DNA of 64,000 nucleotides. It comes from Curtobacterium sp. MMLR14_010 (GTDB lineage: Bacteria > Actinomycetota > Actinomycetes > Actinomycetales > Microbacteriaceae). The position numbers and the translations under genes are program-made. Position 1 is the stretch's first letter. Every line of letters begins with the position of its first letter. Below are positions 25,266 to 34,532 of this stretch, piece after piece. Where the stretch lies: NCBI RefSeq assembly GCF_001865015.1, contig NZ_MJGV01000068.1, positions 182,162 to 246,161 on the forward strand. The letters run 5' to 3'. The notes under the pieces are model-generated. The model was not told the origin of the DNA. It did not search any database and saw nothing but the letters and a program-made list of their open reading frames with translations.

Positions 25266-27107
25266 TCAGCTCGACGCGAGCTGCGCGGTCAGTTCCTCGG
25301 GTGAACGCGCCGGCAGGGCACACACGTGGTCGTGGCAGACGTACGCAGCGGGGTCGAGTGCGTCGCGGCCGTCGAGCAGCGAGAACCCCGCAGCCGACCA
25401 GGCCCGCGCCTGCTCCGGCGTGACGGCGACGACCACGGAGCCAGGGCGTCGGGCGGCGGCTGCGAGCGTCCGCAACTCGTGGAGCACCACGGGGTCCGAA
25501 GCGACCACGACGAGCTCTCGCGACGGCTGCTGCAGGCTGAGCGCCACCCCGAGGGCGTCAGCGTGGCCGAGCGGCCGCGTCGTGCCGGTGCGGGCGCGGT
25601 CGGCGACCAGACGAGCCGCGGCGGGACGGGAGCGGTCGTCGCCGGTGAGCGCACCGAGCAGTGCGCTGGCGTTCGCGAGCGCGACGGTCCCCGACCGGAG
25701 TGCGGTCTGCGGCTGCTCCCCGGTCGCGGTGCCCGAGGCAGCGAGCACCGGGTCGACCTCGAGTGCCCCCGCCACCCCGTCGTCCACCAGGGAGCGCGCG
25801 GCCGTCGCGTACCGGAGCTCTCCGGTCACGAGCGCGAGTTCGAGCAGCCCCTCCGCGAGCAGCCCCACGTCCTCGATGGTCGGTGGCGCGGTCGACGCAC
25901 CCCGGGGCGTGCTCGACCGGACGACCACGTGGCCGTCCTGCACGTGGGCGGCGAGCACGGCGTCCGCGGCGGCGCGGGCGAGGTCGAGCATCTCGTCGTC
26001 CCCGTGCCGGGCACCGGCGATCGCCAGGCCCCGGATCGCGAGGCCGTTCCACCCCGTCAGGACCTGGTCGTCGAGGGGCGGCGGGTCGAAGCGCGGGCGC
26101 TCGCCGAGCGGCAGTCGGTACCACTCGCCCTCGACCCGGCGGCCGTCGATCGTCGACTCGCTGTCCTGCGCCGCGACGAAGGCGCCGTCACCACGGCGGA
26201 GGGTGTCGCGCAGGAAGTCCGCGATGCCCCGTGCCTGGTCCTGCGGGGCGATCGCGAGGAGTCCCGCGTTGTCGTAGAGCATCCGTTCGTAGTGCGGCAC
26301 GCTCCAGTCGCGCTTGGTCGCGTACCGGAAGACGCCGCCGTCGGCGTCGGTGAGCTCCGACCGCGCGATCACCAGGAGCGACCGCTCGAGCAGTCCCGCC
26401 GCCTGGTCGTCACCGTCGGCGGCGACGTCGGCCAGGAACTCGAGCAACGGCGCGGAGGGGAACTTCGGAGCGCCGCCGAAACCGCCGTGGTCGGCGTCCT
26501 CACCCTGGGCGAGGGCGTCCACCACCCCTCGGATCGTGTCGACGGACGGGAGGCTCGGCTCGGCTCCGCCCCGACCGTCACCGCCGCCGTCGGTCGCCTC
26601 CGTCGTCCCCTGCCGGATCGCGGTCGCGATCGCCGACGCGTTCGCGTGGACCTCGGTGCGGCGGTCGCGCCAGGCGTCGAGCACCGCGCCGAGGACCTGG
26701 CGGAACGCCGGGTGCGCGCCCACGGGGGTCGGCGGGTAGTAGGTCCCCGCGAAGAACACGTGGGCGTCCGGGGTCATGAACGCGGTCAGCGGCCACCCGA
26801 GCTGCTCGGTGAAGGCCGCGGCCGCCGCCATCGTGCTGGCGTCGACGTCGGGACGTTCTTCACGGTCGACCTTGACCGCGACGAAGTCCTGCCGGAGCAG
26901 CTCGGCGATCTCGGGGTCGGCGAAGCTCTCCCGCGCCATCACGTGGCACCAGTGACACGTCGCGTAACCGATGGACACCAGGACCGGCACGTCGCGGGCG
27001 CGTGCCTCGGCGAAGGCGTCGGGCCCCCACTCGCGCCAGTCCACCGGGTTGTCGGCATGGAGGCGGAGGTAGGGGCTGACGGCGGAGCCGAGCCGGTTGT
27101 CGTTCAT
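25266..27107 (-). CDS. DUF255 thioredoxin-domain protein (YyaL/SSP411 family)
   Basis: A 613-residue protein with an N-terminal thioredoxin-like domain. NPVDWREWG, then [11 protein letters not shown] with a CxxC pair near residue 50, and [12 protein letters not shown] identify the family. The remainder resembles an (alpha/alpha)6 glycosidase-like fold ([44 protein letters not shown]). Its biochemical role is unknown despite wide conservation. A half copy of repeat family A lies inside the gene (26543-26557), encoding EPSLPS around residue 185-190 in a region that is poorly conserved in the family. Confidence 0.9.
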   Translation of the reverse strand: MNDNRLGSAVSPYLRLHADNPVDWREWGPDAFAEARARDVPVLVSIGYATCHWCHVMARESFADPEIAELLRQDFVAVKVDREERPDVDASTMAAAAAFTEQLGWPLTAFMTPDAHVFFAGTYYPPTPVGAHPAFRQVLGAVLDAWRDRRTEVHANASAIATAIRQGTTEATDGGGDGRGGAEPSLPSVDTIRGVVDALAQGEDADHGGFGGAPKFPSAPLLEFLADVAADGDDQAAGLLERSLLVIARSELTDADGGVFRYATKRDWSVPHYERMLYDNAGLLAIAPQDQARGIADFLRDTLRRGDGAFVAAQDSESTIDGRRVEGEWYRLPLGERPRFDPPPLDDQVLTGWNGLAIRGLAIAGARHGDDEMLDLARAAADAVLAAHVQDGHVVVRSSTPRGASTAPPTIEDVGLLAEGLLELALVTGELRYATAARSLVDDGVAGALEVDPVLAASGTATGEQPQTALRSGTVALANASALLGALTGDDRSRPAAARLVADRARTGTTRPLGHADALGVALSLQQPSRELVVVASDPVVLHELRTLAAAARRPGSVVVAVTPEQARAWSAAGFSLLDGRDALDPAAYVCHDHVCALPARSPEELTAQLASS

Positions 27108-27186
27108 GCATCCAGCGTGCCCGCTTCCCGCTGGACGGGCCCGGCGGAGTGGCGAAGTGGGGAGAAGACGTCGTCGTCCACAGGAC

Positions 27187-27717
27187 TCAGGCGGGGAGCC
27201 ACCCCGTCAGGGACGCGAGCCGACGGGCGACGTCGGCGGGGGCCATGGAGTCGGTGTCGATCCGGGTGACCCGGTCCGGGGAAGCCGTGTCGAGCCTCCC
27301 GGCCGTCCTGGTGCTGTGCGCGAGCTGGTCCACCGGGAGTTCGCCCCCGGCACGGCGCGTGAGGCGGGCCGCCGTCGTGTCGTCCCCAGCGCGCAGGAGC
27401 ACGGCGACCACGCTCGGGTCGTCACCCATCGCGGCGGTGAGCCGGTCTGCCTCGAGCACCGACACGGTGTTCGTGTAGACGAGCCGGTGGTGCCCGAGCT
27501 CCCGGTAGTTGGCCCAGAGTGCGGCGAGGTTCCGCTCGGCGAGCCGTGCCTCGGGGTGCTCGACGTGCGGAGCCGGGTACGCCAGGTCGAGGACGTCGCC
27601 CTCGATCACCGCGTGCCGGACGCCCGCAGCGCTCAGGAGGTCGTGGAGCGCCTCGGCTGCGGTCGACTTGCCGACACCGGAGCGACCGCCGACGAACAGG
27701 ACCTCGGAGCGGGGCAC
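27187..27717 (-). CDS. P-loop ATPase/kinase-like protein
   Basis: A 176-residue P-loop protein. Walker [14 protein letters not shown] lies at about 10-22, with an [10 protein letters not shown] acidic motif near 42-51. [15 protein letters not shown] and [15 protein letters not shown] follow, the latter perhaps a lid. This fits small nucleoside/adenylylsulfate-type kinases or AAA-type proteins acting on small molecules, but I cannot name the substrate. It starts with GTG five bases after the stop of the NAD-epimerase gene, so the two are an operon. A longer frame reaching 27810 would overlap the upstream gene and is rejected. Confidence 0.75.
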   Translation of the reverse strand: MPRSEVLFVGGRSGVGKSTAAEALHDLLSAAGVRHAVIEGDVLDLAYPAPHVEHPEARLAERNLAALWANYRELGHHRLVYTNTVSVLEADRLTAAMGDDPSVVAVLLRAGDDTTAARLTRRAGGELPVDQLAHSTRTAGRLDTASPDRVTRIDTDSMAPADVARRLASLTGWLPA

Positions 27718-27722
27718 GCGGT

Positions 27723-28790
27723 TCAGTCCGTGCCCATCGACAGCAGGACGAGGGCGGCGTCCTCGGGGCCGTAGTCGAACATCCGGTCCCAGAACGGGTC
27801 GGACGCCCACGGCACGTCACCGTCGACGGGGGTGCGGTGCGCGGTCTCGACGAGCCAGTCGAGCTCCGGGCCCACGGCCTGTTCGAACCGCGGCGGCTGC
27901 CAGCCGAGGGAACGAGCCGCCGTCGTGTCGAGGACGAACGGCGACGGCGACGACCACGGGGTGACGCCGACGAAGGTCGGGGCGTCGGCGTCGAGCAGCA
28001 CCTCGTCGAAGCGGTGGTCCAGGTGCGCAGCGACCGTCCGGACGATCTCCAGCGCGCTCGGAGCCGTCTCGTCGGCGACGTTGAGGATCCGACGATCGGG
28101 CGCGTCCGCGACCAGGCGCACGAGCGAGGCGATGCCGCTCGCGGCCGTGGTGTGGTCGACGCCACGGCCGTGGTCGGCCAGGAGGACGCGCTCGCGGCCG
28201 TCGAGCACCCGTCGGACGACGAACCACTCGCGCGGTCGGCCGATGCCGGGGCCGTACACCTTCGACGGACGGAGCACGGTGACGGGGGACCCGTGGTCGA
28301 GCAGCAGCTGTTCGGCTGCGACCTTCGAGGCGCCGTAGCCGTCGCGGCTGGTGGGGTCAGCGTCTGCGGCGGCCACCGTCGGCTGGATCTCGGTCACGGC
28401 TCCGCCGAACACCGGCCGCTCGGGCGAGTTGGCGTGGCGGCCCTGCTCGTCGACGTAGACGGCCTTCGACGACACGAACACCGTCGAGCCGACGTCGGGC
28501 AGGTAGGGGAGGAGCTGGGCGGCATCGTCGCGGGTCATCCCGACGGTGTCGACGAGCAGGTCGGCGCCGGGGCGGAGGAGCTCGCGGAGCACGGTCGTGT
28601 CGCGGCGGTCGCCGGGGACGAACGTGGCGCCCGTGGCCGTGAGGGCGTCGGCGGCCGGACCGCCGTGGCGTGCGACGACGTCGACGTGCCAGTCGTCGCC
28701 GCCTCTGCCGGAGCTGGCCCGGAGCTCGCGGACGACGGCGGAGCCGATGCCACCGGTGCCGCCGAGGACCACTGCGCGTCTGGTGCTCAT
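27723..28790 (-). CDS. NAD-dependent epimerase/dehydratase
   Basis: A 355-residue extended SDR. The Rossmann motif GGTGGIGSAV lies at 10-19, and the catalytic YGASK with upstream Ser (FVSSKAVYVDE) is intact, unlike the two TetR-linked SDRs. The C-terminal half resembles nucleotide-sugar epimerases or reductases (VLRPSKVYGPGIGRPREWF). The start at 28790 is supported by TAGGTT on the minus strand (28798-28803), seven bases upstream: leaderless. It is followed within five bases by the small P-loop gene. Its specific sugar or metabolite is unknown. Confidence 0.85.
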   Translation of the reverse strand: MSTRRAVVLGGTGGIGSAVVRELRASSGRGGDDWHVDVVARHGGPAADALTATGATFVPGDRRDTTVLRELLRPGADLLVDTVGMTRDDAAQLLPYLPDVGSTVFVSSKAVYVDEQGRHANSPERPVFGGAVTEIQPTVAAADADPTSRDGYGASKVAAEQLLLDHGSPVTVLRPSKVYGPGIGRPREWFVVRRVLDGRERVLLADHGRGVDHTTAASGIASLVRLVADAPDRRILNVADETAPSALEIVRTVAAHLDHRFDEVLLDADAPTFVGVTPWSSPSPFVLDTTAARSLGWQPPRFEQAVGPELDWLVETAHRTPVDGDVPWASDPFWDRMFDYGPEDAALVLLSMGTD

Positions 28791-28813
28791 GCCGCCCAAC
28801 CTAGTGGTGCGCG

Positions 28814-29671
28814 TCAGGACGCGATGGGCTCCGGCTCGCGGCGCCACCAGTCCGCCAACGACCCGTCGTACACCTGCACGTGGTCGTGGCCGAGGACTGT
28901 GAGCGCCAGGGCGTCCACGCACGCGGCGCTGCCCACACCGCAGTAGGTGACGATCTCGTCGGCAGCGAGCACCGGAGCGAAGACGTCGGCGAGTGCTGCG
29001 CGGCGCCGGAGGGCGTTCGAGTCCTGGTCGATGACCCGCCCGAGTGTGATCGGGGTCGTCCCCGGGACCAGCGGCGGGTGCTCGGTGCCCAGGACGGTCT
29101 CGTCCGCTGCCAGCACCAGGGCCGCGGGCTGGGAGCCGTCGACCGCGCGTTCGACCCGGCTGCGGTCGGCCCAGAGCGGGCGCTCTTCACCGGCGAAGAA
29201 GGCCTCGGCGGCGTCGACCGGGCGGTTCTTCAGGCTGCCGATGCGCACCGGGCGGCCCTCGTCCCGCCACTTGACGAATCCGCCGTCGAGCACGGCGACG
29301 TCGTCGAAGCCGAACGAGCGGAAGATCCACCACAGGCGGGCAGACCACTCGCCCACGCTGTCGTCGTAGACCACGACCGTGGAGGTGTTCGTGATGCCGA
29401 GGGCCCGGGCAGCGCGTTCGAAGTGCTCTGCCGACGGCCGCGTGAAGGGCAGGTCGGCGTCGGGCGTGGAGAAGTCCGTGACGAGGTCGGCGTACCGGGC
29501 GCCGGGGACGTGTCCGCGCTGCTCGTAGGAGTCCTGCGCGCTGCTCCAGGTCATGGTCTGACCGACCCCCGCGGTGTGTACCGAGGCGTCGAGCACGACG
29601 AGCTCGTCCGCCCCGAGGTGGTCGGCGAGCCACTGCGTCGACACGAGCGGCGAGGTCAGGACGGGGGGCAT
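28814..29671 (-). CDS. sseA: Thiosulfate/3-mercaptopyruvate sulfurtransferase (two rhodanese domains)
   Basis: A 285-residue protein with an inactive N-terminal and an active C-terminal rhodanese domain. The catalytic loop reads YCGVGSAACVDAL with the persulfide-bearing Cys near residue 243. DGGFVKWRDEGRPV near 138-151 marks the inter-domain region. The length matches E. coli SseA (281). It transfers sulfane sulfur from thiosulfate or mercaptopyruvate. The start ATG 29671 is seven bases after TATGGT (29679-29684 on the minus strand), so it is leaderless; an ATG at 29683 would overlap that box. Three family B repeats lie upstream. Confidence 0.88.
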   Translation of the reverse strand: MPPVLTSPLVSTQWLADHLGADELVVLDASVHTAGVGQTMTWSSAQDSYEQRGHVPGARYADLVTDFSTPDADLPFTRPSAEHFERAARALGITNTSTVVVYDDSVGEWSARLWWIFRSFGFDDVAVLDGGFVKWRDEGRPVRIGSLKNRPVDAAEAFFAGEERPLWADRSRVERAVDGSQPAALVLAADETVLGTEHPPLVPGTTPITLGRVIDQDSNALRRRAALADVFAPVLAADEIVTYCGVGSAACVDALALTVLGHDHVQVYDGSLADWWRREPEPIAS

Positions 29672-29802
29672 GCGTCCGACCATAATGCGCACCCCTGACG
29701 CGACCCCGAGGATGAGCAACAATCCGCAATGCGGGCGCTGCGGATCGGCTGTGGGGGAGTGGGGTGGGAGATCGGGCGTGCTCCCATTCCTCCCCGCGAC
29801 TC

Positions 29803-29845
29803 GGAACGACAACGTCGATGTCGTACGACAGCGGTCGTGTCGTTC
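29803..29845. repeat. Palindromic repeat family B, copy 3
   Basis: GGAACGACA (29803-29811) pairs with TGTCGTTC (29838-29845). The centre holds TGTCGTACGACA, a perfect 12-bp palindrome. Confidence 0.82.
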
Positions 29846-29918
29846 TGGATCGGCAGCGCGTGGGCGGCGGGCGGGCGTCGAGCTGGCGGCGGGCAAGCGG
29901 GGACGTGGCCCCCGACTC

Positions 29919-29962
29919 GGAACGACAACGCCGTCGTCGTACGACAGCGGTCGTGTCGTTCC
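29919..29962. repeat. Palindromic repeat family B, copy 4
   Basis: Perfect outer arms GGAACGACA/TGTCGTTCC flank the core GTCGTACGAC. It begins 116 bp after the start of copy 3. Confidence 0.82.
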
Positions 29963-30019
29963 GAGCGGGCGGCGAGCGGGCGGCGGGCAAGCGGCACGTG
30001 GCCCCGCGACCCGCGACCC

Positions 30020-30063
30020 GGAACGACAACGTCGACGTCGTACGACAGCGGTCGTGTCGTTCC
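30020..30063. repeat. Palindromic repeat family B, copy 5
   Basis: Perfect outer arms GGAACGACA/TGTCGTTCC flank the core GTCGTACGAC. It begins 101 bp after the start of copy 4. Confidence 0.82.
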
Positions 30064-30217
30064 GAGTCGGAAGGCATCGGCGAGGCAGCGCCCCGAGTCA
30101 GGCGCCGGGTCAACGTCGGGCGGCGGGGAACCGCCCCGGCACACGAACATCCCCCACACACGAACAGCCCGCCCGACCGGAGTCGAGCGGGCTGCCGCCG
30201 CGCGGGTGGTGCGAGCG

Positions 30218-31759
30218 CTAGTGCGCCGCGACCGGGACGCTGCCCGTGGCGTTCGCGCTGAGGTGCGCGAGCTTCTCGAGGCGGACGCTCTGCCGGTTGA
30301 TGAGCAGCCCGCTCGCGATCGCGACGAGCACGAGCACCCCGGCCGAGATACCGAACGCCGCGTGGTAGCCGTCGAGCGTGGCCTGGGCCTGCTGCAGCTT
30401 CGTCGGGGCGGCGGACAGCCCGGAGAGGCTGTTCTTCACGACGTCGGCGAAGATCGTCGACAGCAACGCGGTGCCGATCGAGCCACCGATCTGCTGCATG
30501 GTGTTCACCGTCGCGGAGGCGACACCGGCGTCGGCGCGGGCAACCCCGGTCGTCGCGGTGTTCATCGCGGACGAGAAGATCGTGCCCATGCCGAGCCCGA
30601 TGACGACCAGCGCCGGCAGGACGGTGCCCGCGTAGGAGCTGTCCAGGTCGGTGCGGAGCAGCAGCAGGAGCCCGGTCGCAGCGACGAGGCCACCGGCGAA
30701 GATCAGCACCTTCGGGCCGACGCGGGGCAGCAGGCGGCCGCCGATCTGCGTGGCCGAGATCATGATCGACAGCGGCATCGGCAGGAACGCCAGGCCCGTC
30801 TGGAGCGCCGAGAACCCGAGGGTCTGCTCGAGGTAGTAGGTCAGGAACAGGAAGATGCCGAACATGCCGATCGCCACGAGGCCGATGGCGACGAACGAAC
30901 CGCCGCGGTCACGGTCCAGCACGACGCGGAGGGGCAGCAGCGGGTGTGCGACACGGGTCTCGATGAACACGAAGGCCGCGATCAGCACGACACCGACGGC
31001 GAGCATCGCGATCGTGACGGGGTCGTCCCAGCCGTTGGTCTCGGCGTTCGAGAAGCCGTAGACGACGCCGACCAGCCCGAGGGTGATCGTGACGACACCG
31101 AGGACGTCGATGCGCGGACGGTCGACCTTCGGGGGCTTCACCATGAAGACCAGCGCGCCGATGACACCGAGGACGGCGAAGACGACGTTGACGTAGAGGC
31201 ACCAGCGCCACGAGGTGTACTCCGTCAGGACGCCACCGAGCAGCAGGCCGATGGCCGCGCCGGAACCCGCGATCGAGCCGAAGATGCCGAACGCACGACC
31301 GCGTTCCTTCGGGTCGCGGAAGGTCGTGGTCAGCATGCCGAGCGCAGACGGGGCCAGCAGCGCGCCGAAGGCACCCTGCAGGGCGCGGGCGGCGACGAGC
31401 AGCCCGAACGAGTCGGCGAGTCCGCCGAGCACCGAGGCGACGGCGAACCCGACGAGCCCGATGATGAAGGTGTTCTTGCGGCCGAAGAGGTCACCGAGGC
31501 GACCACCGAGCAGCAGCAGGGAGCCGAACGCGAGCGAGTACGCCGTGACGACCCACTGCCGCTGGTCCGTGCCGAACCCGAGGTCCTGCTGTGCCGAGGG
31601 GAGCGCGATGTTCACGATCGTCGCGTCGAGCACGACCATGAGCTGCGCGAGGGCGATGACCGCCAGGGTGATCCAGCGGTGGTCCTTGCGCGGTGCGGTG
31701 GCACCGGATGTCGCGGGCGCCGAACCGGTGGGTGCGGGCGCGGTCTGTTCTGCCGTCAC
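30218..31759 (-). CDS. MFS drug exporter, DHA2 (EmrB/QacA) family
   Basis: A 513-residue, fourteen-helix exporter. VVLDATIVNIALPSAQQDLG near 42-61 is the DHA2 helix-1 signature, GRLGDLFGRKNTF near 86-98 is motif A, and motif C-like glycines follow. It would export cationic or amphipathic drugs by proton antiport. The GTG start has GAAGGAGG six bases upstream. It is divergent from a TetR gene, with a 27-bp palindrome between them, the standard arrangement of a drug-inducible efflux pump. The -10 is likely TACAGT on the minus strand (31814-31819). Confidence 0.9.
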   Translation of the reverse strand: MTAEQTAPAPTGSAPATSGATAPRKDHRWITLAVIALAQLMVVLDATIVNIALPSAQQDLGFGTDQRQWVVTAYSLAFGSLLLLGGRLGDLFGRKNTFIIGLVGFAVASVLGGLADSFGLLVAARALQGAFGALLAPSALGMLTTTFRDPKERGRAFGIFGSIAGSGAAIGLLLGGVLTEYTSWRWCLYVNVVFAVLGVIGALVFMVKPPKVDRPRIDVLGVVTITLGLVGVVYGFSNAETNGWDDPVTIAMLAVGVVLIAAFVFIETRVAHPLLPLRVVLDRDRGGSFVAIGLVAIGMFGIFLFLTYYLEQTLGFSALQTGLAFLPMPLSIMISATQIGGRLLPRVGPKVLIFAGGLVAATGLLLLLRTDLDSSYAGTVLPALVVIGLGMGTIFSSAMNTATTGVARADAGVASATVNTMQQIGGSIGTALLSTIFADVVKNSLSGLSAAPTKLQQAQATLDGYHAAFGISAGVLVLVAIASGLLINRQSVRLEKLAHLSANATGSVPVAAH

Positions 31760-31829
31760 AGCAGGCCTCCTTCGAGAAGGGGTGGAGGGTGTTCGCAGCG
31801 CGCGCCGTCGGGCACTGTATTGATGTGGT

Positions 31830-31856
31830 GGAACCGGATGCCAGGCATCCGGTTCC
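31830..31856. promoter_or_regulatory. Perfect 27-bp palindrome: TetR operator of the exporter
   Basis: Arms GGAACCGGATGCC and GGCATCCGGTTCC (13 bp each) flank a single A. It lies between a minus-strand TACAGT -10 for the exporter (31814-31819) and a plus-strand TACTGT (31860-31865). A half-site GCATCCG recurs at 31885-31891, nearer the TetR start. Confidence 0.8.
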
Positions 31857-31925
31857 GCCTACTGTAGACCAAAACGGACGGAGTGCATCCGCTTGTTCCC
31901 AGAAAGTTCAACTACGGTCGTGGAC

Positions 31926-32585
31926 GTGAGCACCACCGATCAGCACGCCGACCTCGAGCGGCCCCTCAGAGCCGACGCGGCACGCAACCGCGAGCTGATC
32001 CTGCAGACGGCTCGCAAGTGCTTCGCAGAACGCGGGCTCTCGGTCACGCTGAACGACATCGCGCACGAAGCCGGGGTCGGCGTCGGCACGGTCTACCGTC
32101 GTTTCGCCGACAAGGACTCCCTGATCGAGGCTCTCCTCGCCACCAAGTTCGAGGCGATGAACACCGCCGCCGAACGTGCTGCCGAGGAGATCGACCCGCG
32201 CGAATCGCTCCGCCTCTACCTCATGGGCGTGTTCGAGTTCCGCGCCAGGGACCGCGCCCTCGCCGACGCGATCATCCGCGCCGGCAAGGCACGACCGTCC
32301 ATCGTGCAGGAACGCGACCGCCTCGAACGCCAGGTCACCGCGATCATCGGTCGCGCACGGGACGCCGGCGTGGTCCGCGACGGCTTCGATTATCGCGACC
32401 TGCCGATGCTCACCACCATGATCGGCTCGGTCGCCGACGCCACGCGTGCGCACGACCCGGACGCCTGGCGTCGCTACGCCAAGGTCGTCATCGACGGCGT
32501 CCTGCCCCCGACGGGTCCGGACGGCATGCTCGGCGACCCGCTCGACCGCGAGACCCTCGAGCGCGCGCTGCACGCCCAGTCCTGA
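31926..32585 (+). CDS. TetR-family regulator of the DHA2 exporter
   Basis: A 219-residue TetR protein. RNRELILQTARKCFAERGLS precedes the helix-turn-helix VTLNDIAHEAGVGVGTVYRR, then FADKDSLIEALL. It is divergent from the DHA2 exporter and so is its probable drug-responsive repressor. The GTG at 31926 is chosen because TACGGT (31913-31918) lies seven bases upstream, giving a leaderless message; a GTG two codons earlier is possible. Its DNA-binding segment differs from the two SDR-linked TetRs, in line with a different operator. Confidence 0.87.
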   Translation: MSTTDQHADLERPLRADAARNRELILQTARKCFAERGLSVTLNDIAHEAGVGVGTVYRRFADKDSLIEALLATKFEAMNTAAERAAEEIDPRESLRLYLMGVFEFRARDRALADAIIRAGKARPSIVQERDRLERQVTAIIGRARDAGVVRDGFDYRDLPMLTTMIGSVADATRAHDPDAWRRYAKVVIDGVLPPTGPDGMLGDPLDRETLERALHAQS

Positions 32586-32666
32586 CCGGTCACGACACGC
32601 CGCTCACGTCGGCCCGGGCGCGCCGCCACCGGGTTCCTGACTGGTCACGACCCACCGCTCACGTCC
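32581..32666. repeat. Direct repeat, two 31-bp copies
   Basis: TCCTGACCGGTCACGACACG-type sequence at 32581-32611 recurs at 32636-32666 with three differences. The first copy includes the stop codon of the TetR gene, so it looks like a local duplication of the gene end. Confidence 0.7.
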
Positions 32667-32763
32667 GCTGACCGGTCGAGAACCGTCGCCTCAGGCAGGC
32701 CGAACCGACTGTTCGTGGCCCCTCGGCAATCGCGGGCGGGGTGTCGTGACCGCTCGGCACCCG

Positions 32764-32809
32764 CCGGACTGGAGGCTCGTGGCGGCCTGGCACCGAGCCT
32801 CCCGTCCGG
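32764..32809. repeat. Palindromic repeat family A, copy 3
   Basis: CCGGACTGGAGGCTCG (32764-32779) pairs with CGAGCCTCCCGTCCGG (32794-32809), with one mismatch. It lies between the convergent TetR and pmt genes. Confidence 0.83.
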
Positions 32810-32847
32810 TGGTGGTCCGGACCGACCCGCCAGCGCGACCAGCGCGC

Positions 32848-34479
32848 CTACAGCCAGCTCGGCAGCCAGTAGTGCGACCGGACGAAGTCCCACGGCAGCT
32901 GCAGCGCCGTCCACATCGGGTACCAGTACGCCGTCGCGAGCAGCACCACCCCGAGGTACACGCCGATCCACACGACGGCCTTGGTCCGACGGGGTCGTGG
33001 GTCCCTCCGTGACCCGAGCAGCACCCCGATCACGGCGGCCAGGGCCATGACCATGTAGGGCTCGAACGCGATCGTGTAGAACTGGAAGACCGTCCGGTCG
33101 ACGTAGAGCAGCCACGGCAGGTAGCCGGCGCCGACGCCCATCGTGACGAAGCCGTACTCCCACCGGCGGCGCAGGACGAACAGCACCAGCAGCGCGATCA
33201 CGGCGGCCACCGACGGGTACCAGATGAACGGGTTCGCGATGCCGGTGATCGCCTCGCCACAGCGCGCAGCGGCGCAGCCCGAGTCCCCGGCGTTCGTGCC
33301 GACGTAGTACATCGACGTGGGTCGCTGCATCAGCATCCAGAGCAGCGGGTTCGCCTGGTACGAGTGCGGCGTGTGCAGGCCGATGTTGAAGCCGTAGATC
33401 TCCGACTGGTAGTGCCACCAGTTCTGCAGGCTGTCAGGGACCCACGACAGGACGCCCGTCCACCGTTGTCCGCCGGACGCGATCCACTGGCGGTCCCAGC
33501 CGTCCTCCGACACGAACCAGCCGGTCCACGACACGACGTAGGTGACGGCGGCGATCGGCACGGTCAGCAGGAACGTCACCGGAGCCTGCTGCAGGAACGC
33601 GCTCGAGGACCAGAATTCGATGCCCGCCCGCTTCCGCAGCATCATGTCGACGAGCACGGAGTACACGGCGAAGAACGCCAGGAAGTACATCCCCGTCCAC
33701 TTCGTGCTCGTCGCGAGCCCGAGCGCCAGACCCATCGCGAGCAGCCACGGCCGCCACCAGAGCACCGGCCCCCACAGGGTGTCGCGGCCAGCGGCGACGC
33801 GCCCGGCCACCCAGCGCTCGAGTCGCCGTTCCGTCCACCGTCGGTCGAGCAGCAGCGCGCCGAAGCCGAGCAGCACGAAGAACGTCACGATGCCGTCGAG
33901 CAGCGTCACGCGTGACATCACGATCGCCTGGCCGTCGACCGCCATGAACCCGCCCGCGAGCGTCCCGACGAGCGTCGACCGGAACAGCGACCGGGCGATC
34001 ACCGCGACGAGGAACACCGTGGCGATGCCGAGCACCGCGACGGCGAAGCGCCAGCCGAAGGAGTTGTCCGGGCCGAACAGCAGCATGCCGAGTCCGACGA
34101 GGTACTTGCCGAGCGGCGGGTGCGCGATGAACTCCGCGGCACTCGTGAAGATGTCGGTCTGTCCGCTGGTGAAGCGGTCGTCGGTCGTCGGGCTCGTCTG
34201 ATCGGTCGGATTCGCTGGCCAGGTGCCTTCGTAGCCCAGGTGGACGATTGACCAGCCGTCCTTGACGTAGTACGTCTCGTCGAACACCAGCGCGTGTGGT
34301 CGCCCGAGGTCGACCAAGCGCAGCAGCGCGGCGAGCACGGTGACGGCGATCGGGCCGCCCCAGCGCCACGCGGCGAGCCGCCAGCCGACCGACAGCAGCC
34401 GGCCCCACCAGTCGTCGAGACGTGACCCGCGGGGCACGTCGGGCGCAGAGGGAGGCGCGTCGGCCAGGTCCGTGGTCAC
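32848..34479 (-). CDS. pmt: Protein O-mannosyltransferase (dolichyl-phosphate-mannose type)
   Basis: A 543-residue membrane glycosyltransferase of the PMT/GT39 family. The acidic first-loop motif VFDETYYVKDGWS lies near 65-77, and HPPLGKYLVGLG near 117-128 is the family's second signature. About eleven hydrophobic helices follow. In actinobacteria, Pmt mannosylates secreted proteins at Ser/Thr using polyprenyl-phosphate mannose. It is divergent from rsmI, as in mycobacteria. The GTG start follows TAGGAT (minus strand, 34487-34492) by seven bases, so it is leaderless and back-to-back with the rsmI promoter. Confidence 0.92.
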   Translation of the reverse strand: MTTDLADAPPSAPDVPRGSRLDDWWGRLLSVGWRLAAWRWGGPIAVTVLAALLRLVDLGRPHALVFDETYYVKDGWSIVHLGYEGTWPANPTDQTSPTTDDRFTSGQTDIFTSAAEFIAHPPLGKYLVGLGMLLFGPDNSFGWRFAVAVLGIATVFLVAVIARSLFRSTLVGTLAGGFMAVDGQAIVMSRVTLLDGIVTFFVLLGFGALLLDRRWTERRLERWVAGRVAAGRDTLWGPVLWWRPWLLAMGLALGLATSTKWTGMYFLAFFAVYSVLVDMMLRKRAGIEFWSSSAFLQQAPVTFLLTVPIAAVTYVVSWTGWFVSEDGWDRQWIASGGQRWTGVLSWVPDSLQNWWHYQSEIYGFNIGLHTPHSYQANPLLWMLMQRPTSMYYVGTNAGDSGCAAARCGEAITGIANPFIWYPSVAAVIALLVLFVLRRRWEYGFVTMGVGAGYLPWLLYVDRTVFQFYTIAFEPYMVMALAAVIGVLLGSRRDPRPRRTKAVVWIGVYLGVVLLATAYWYPMWTALQLPWDFVRSHYWLPSWL

Positions 34480-34532
34480 CCGCACGATCCTACGGATGCG
34501 GCGCACGGGCTCGCTGCGACGACAATGGGGCT

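Larger units (their letters stand above)
29685..30217. other. Repeat-rich intergenic region, no gene
   Basis: 533 bp between the sulfurtransferase start and the MFS exporter stop. It holds three family B palindromes in a row, with start-to-start distances of 116 and 101 bp. The spacers also share sequence: CGGCGGGCAAGCGG followed by CGTGGCCCC occurs before copies 4 and 5. A CA-rich stretch near 30139-30170 precedes the MFS 3' end. Open frames crossing the repeats look spurious. Confidence 0.7.

Noticed and set aside
29803..30063. CRISPR-like array
   Set aside because: Only three units, long palindromic 'repeats' with partly repeated spacers of unequal length, and no cas genes nearby; it is better read as a palindromic repeat array.
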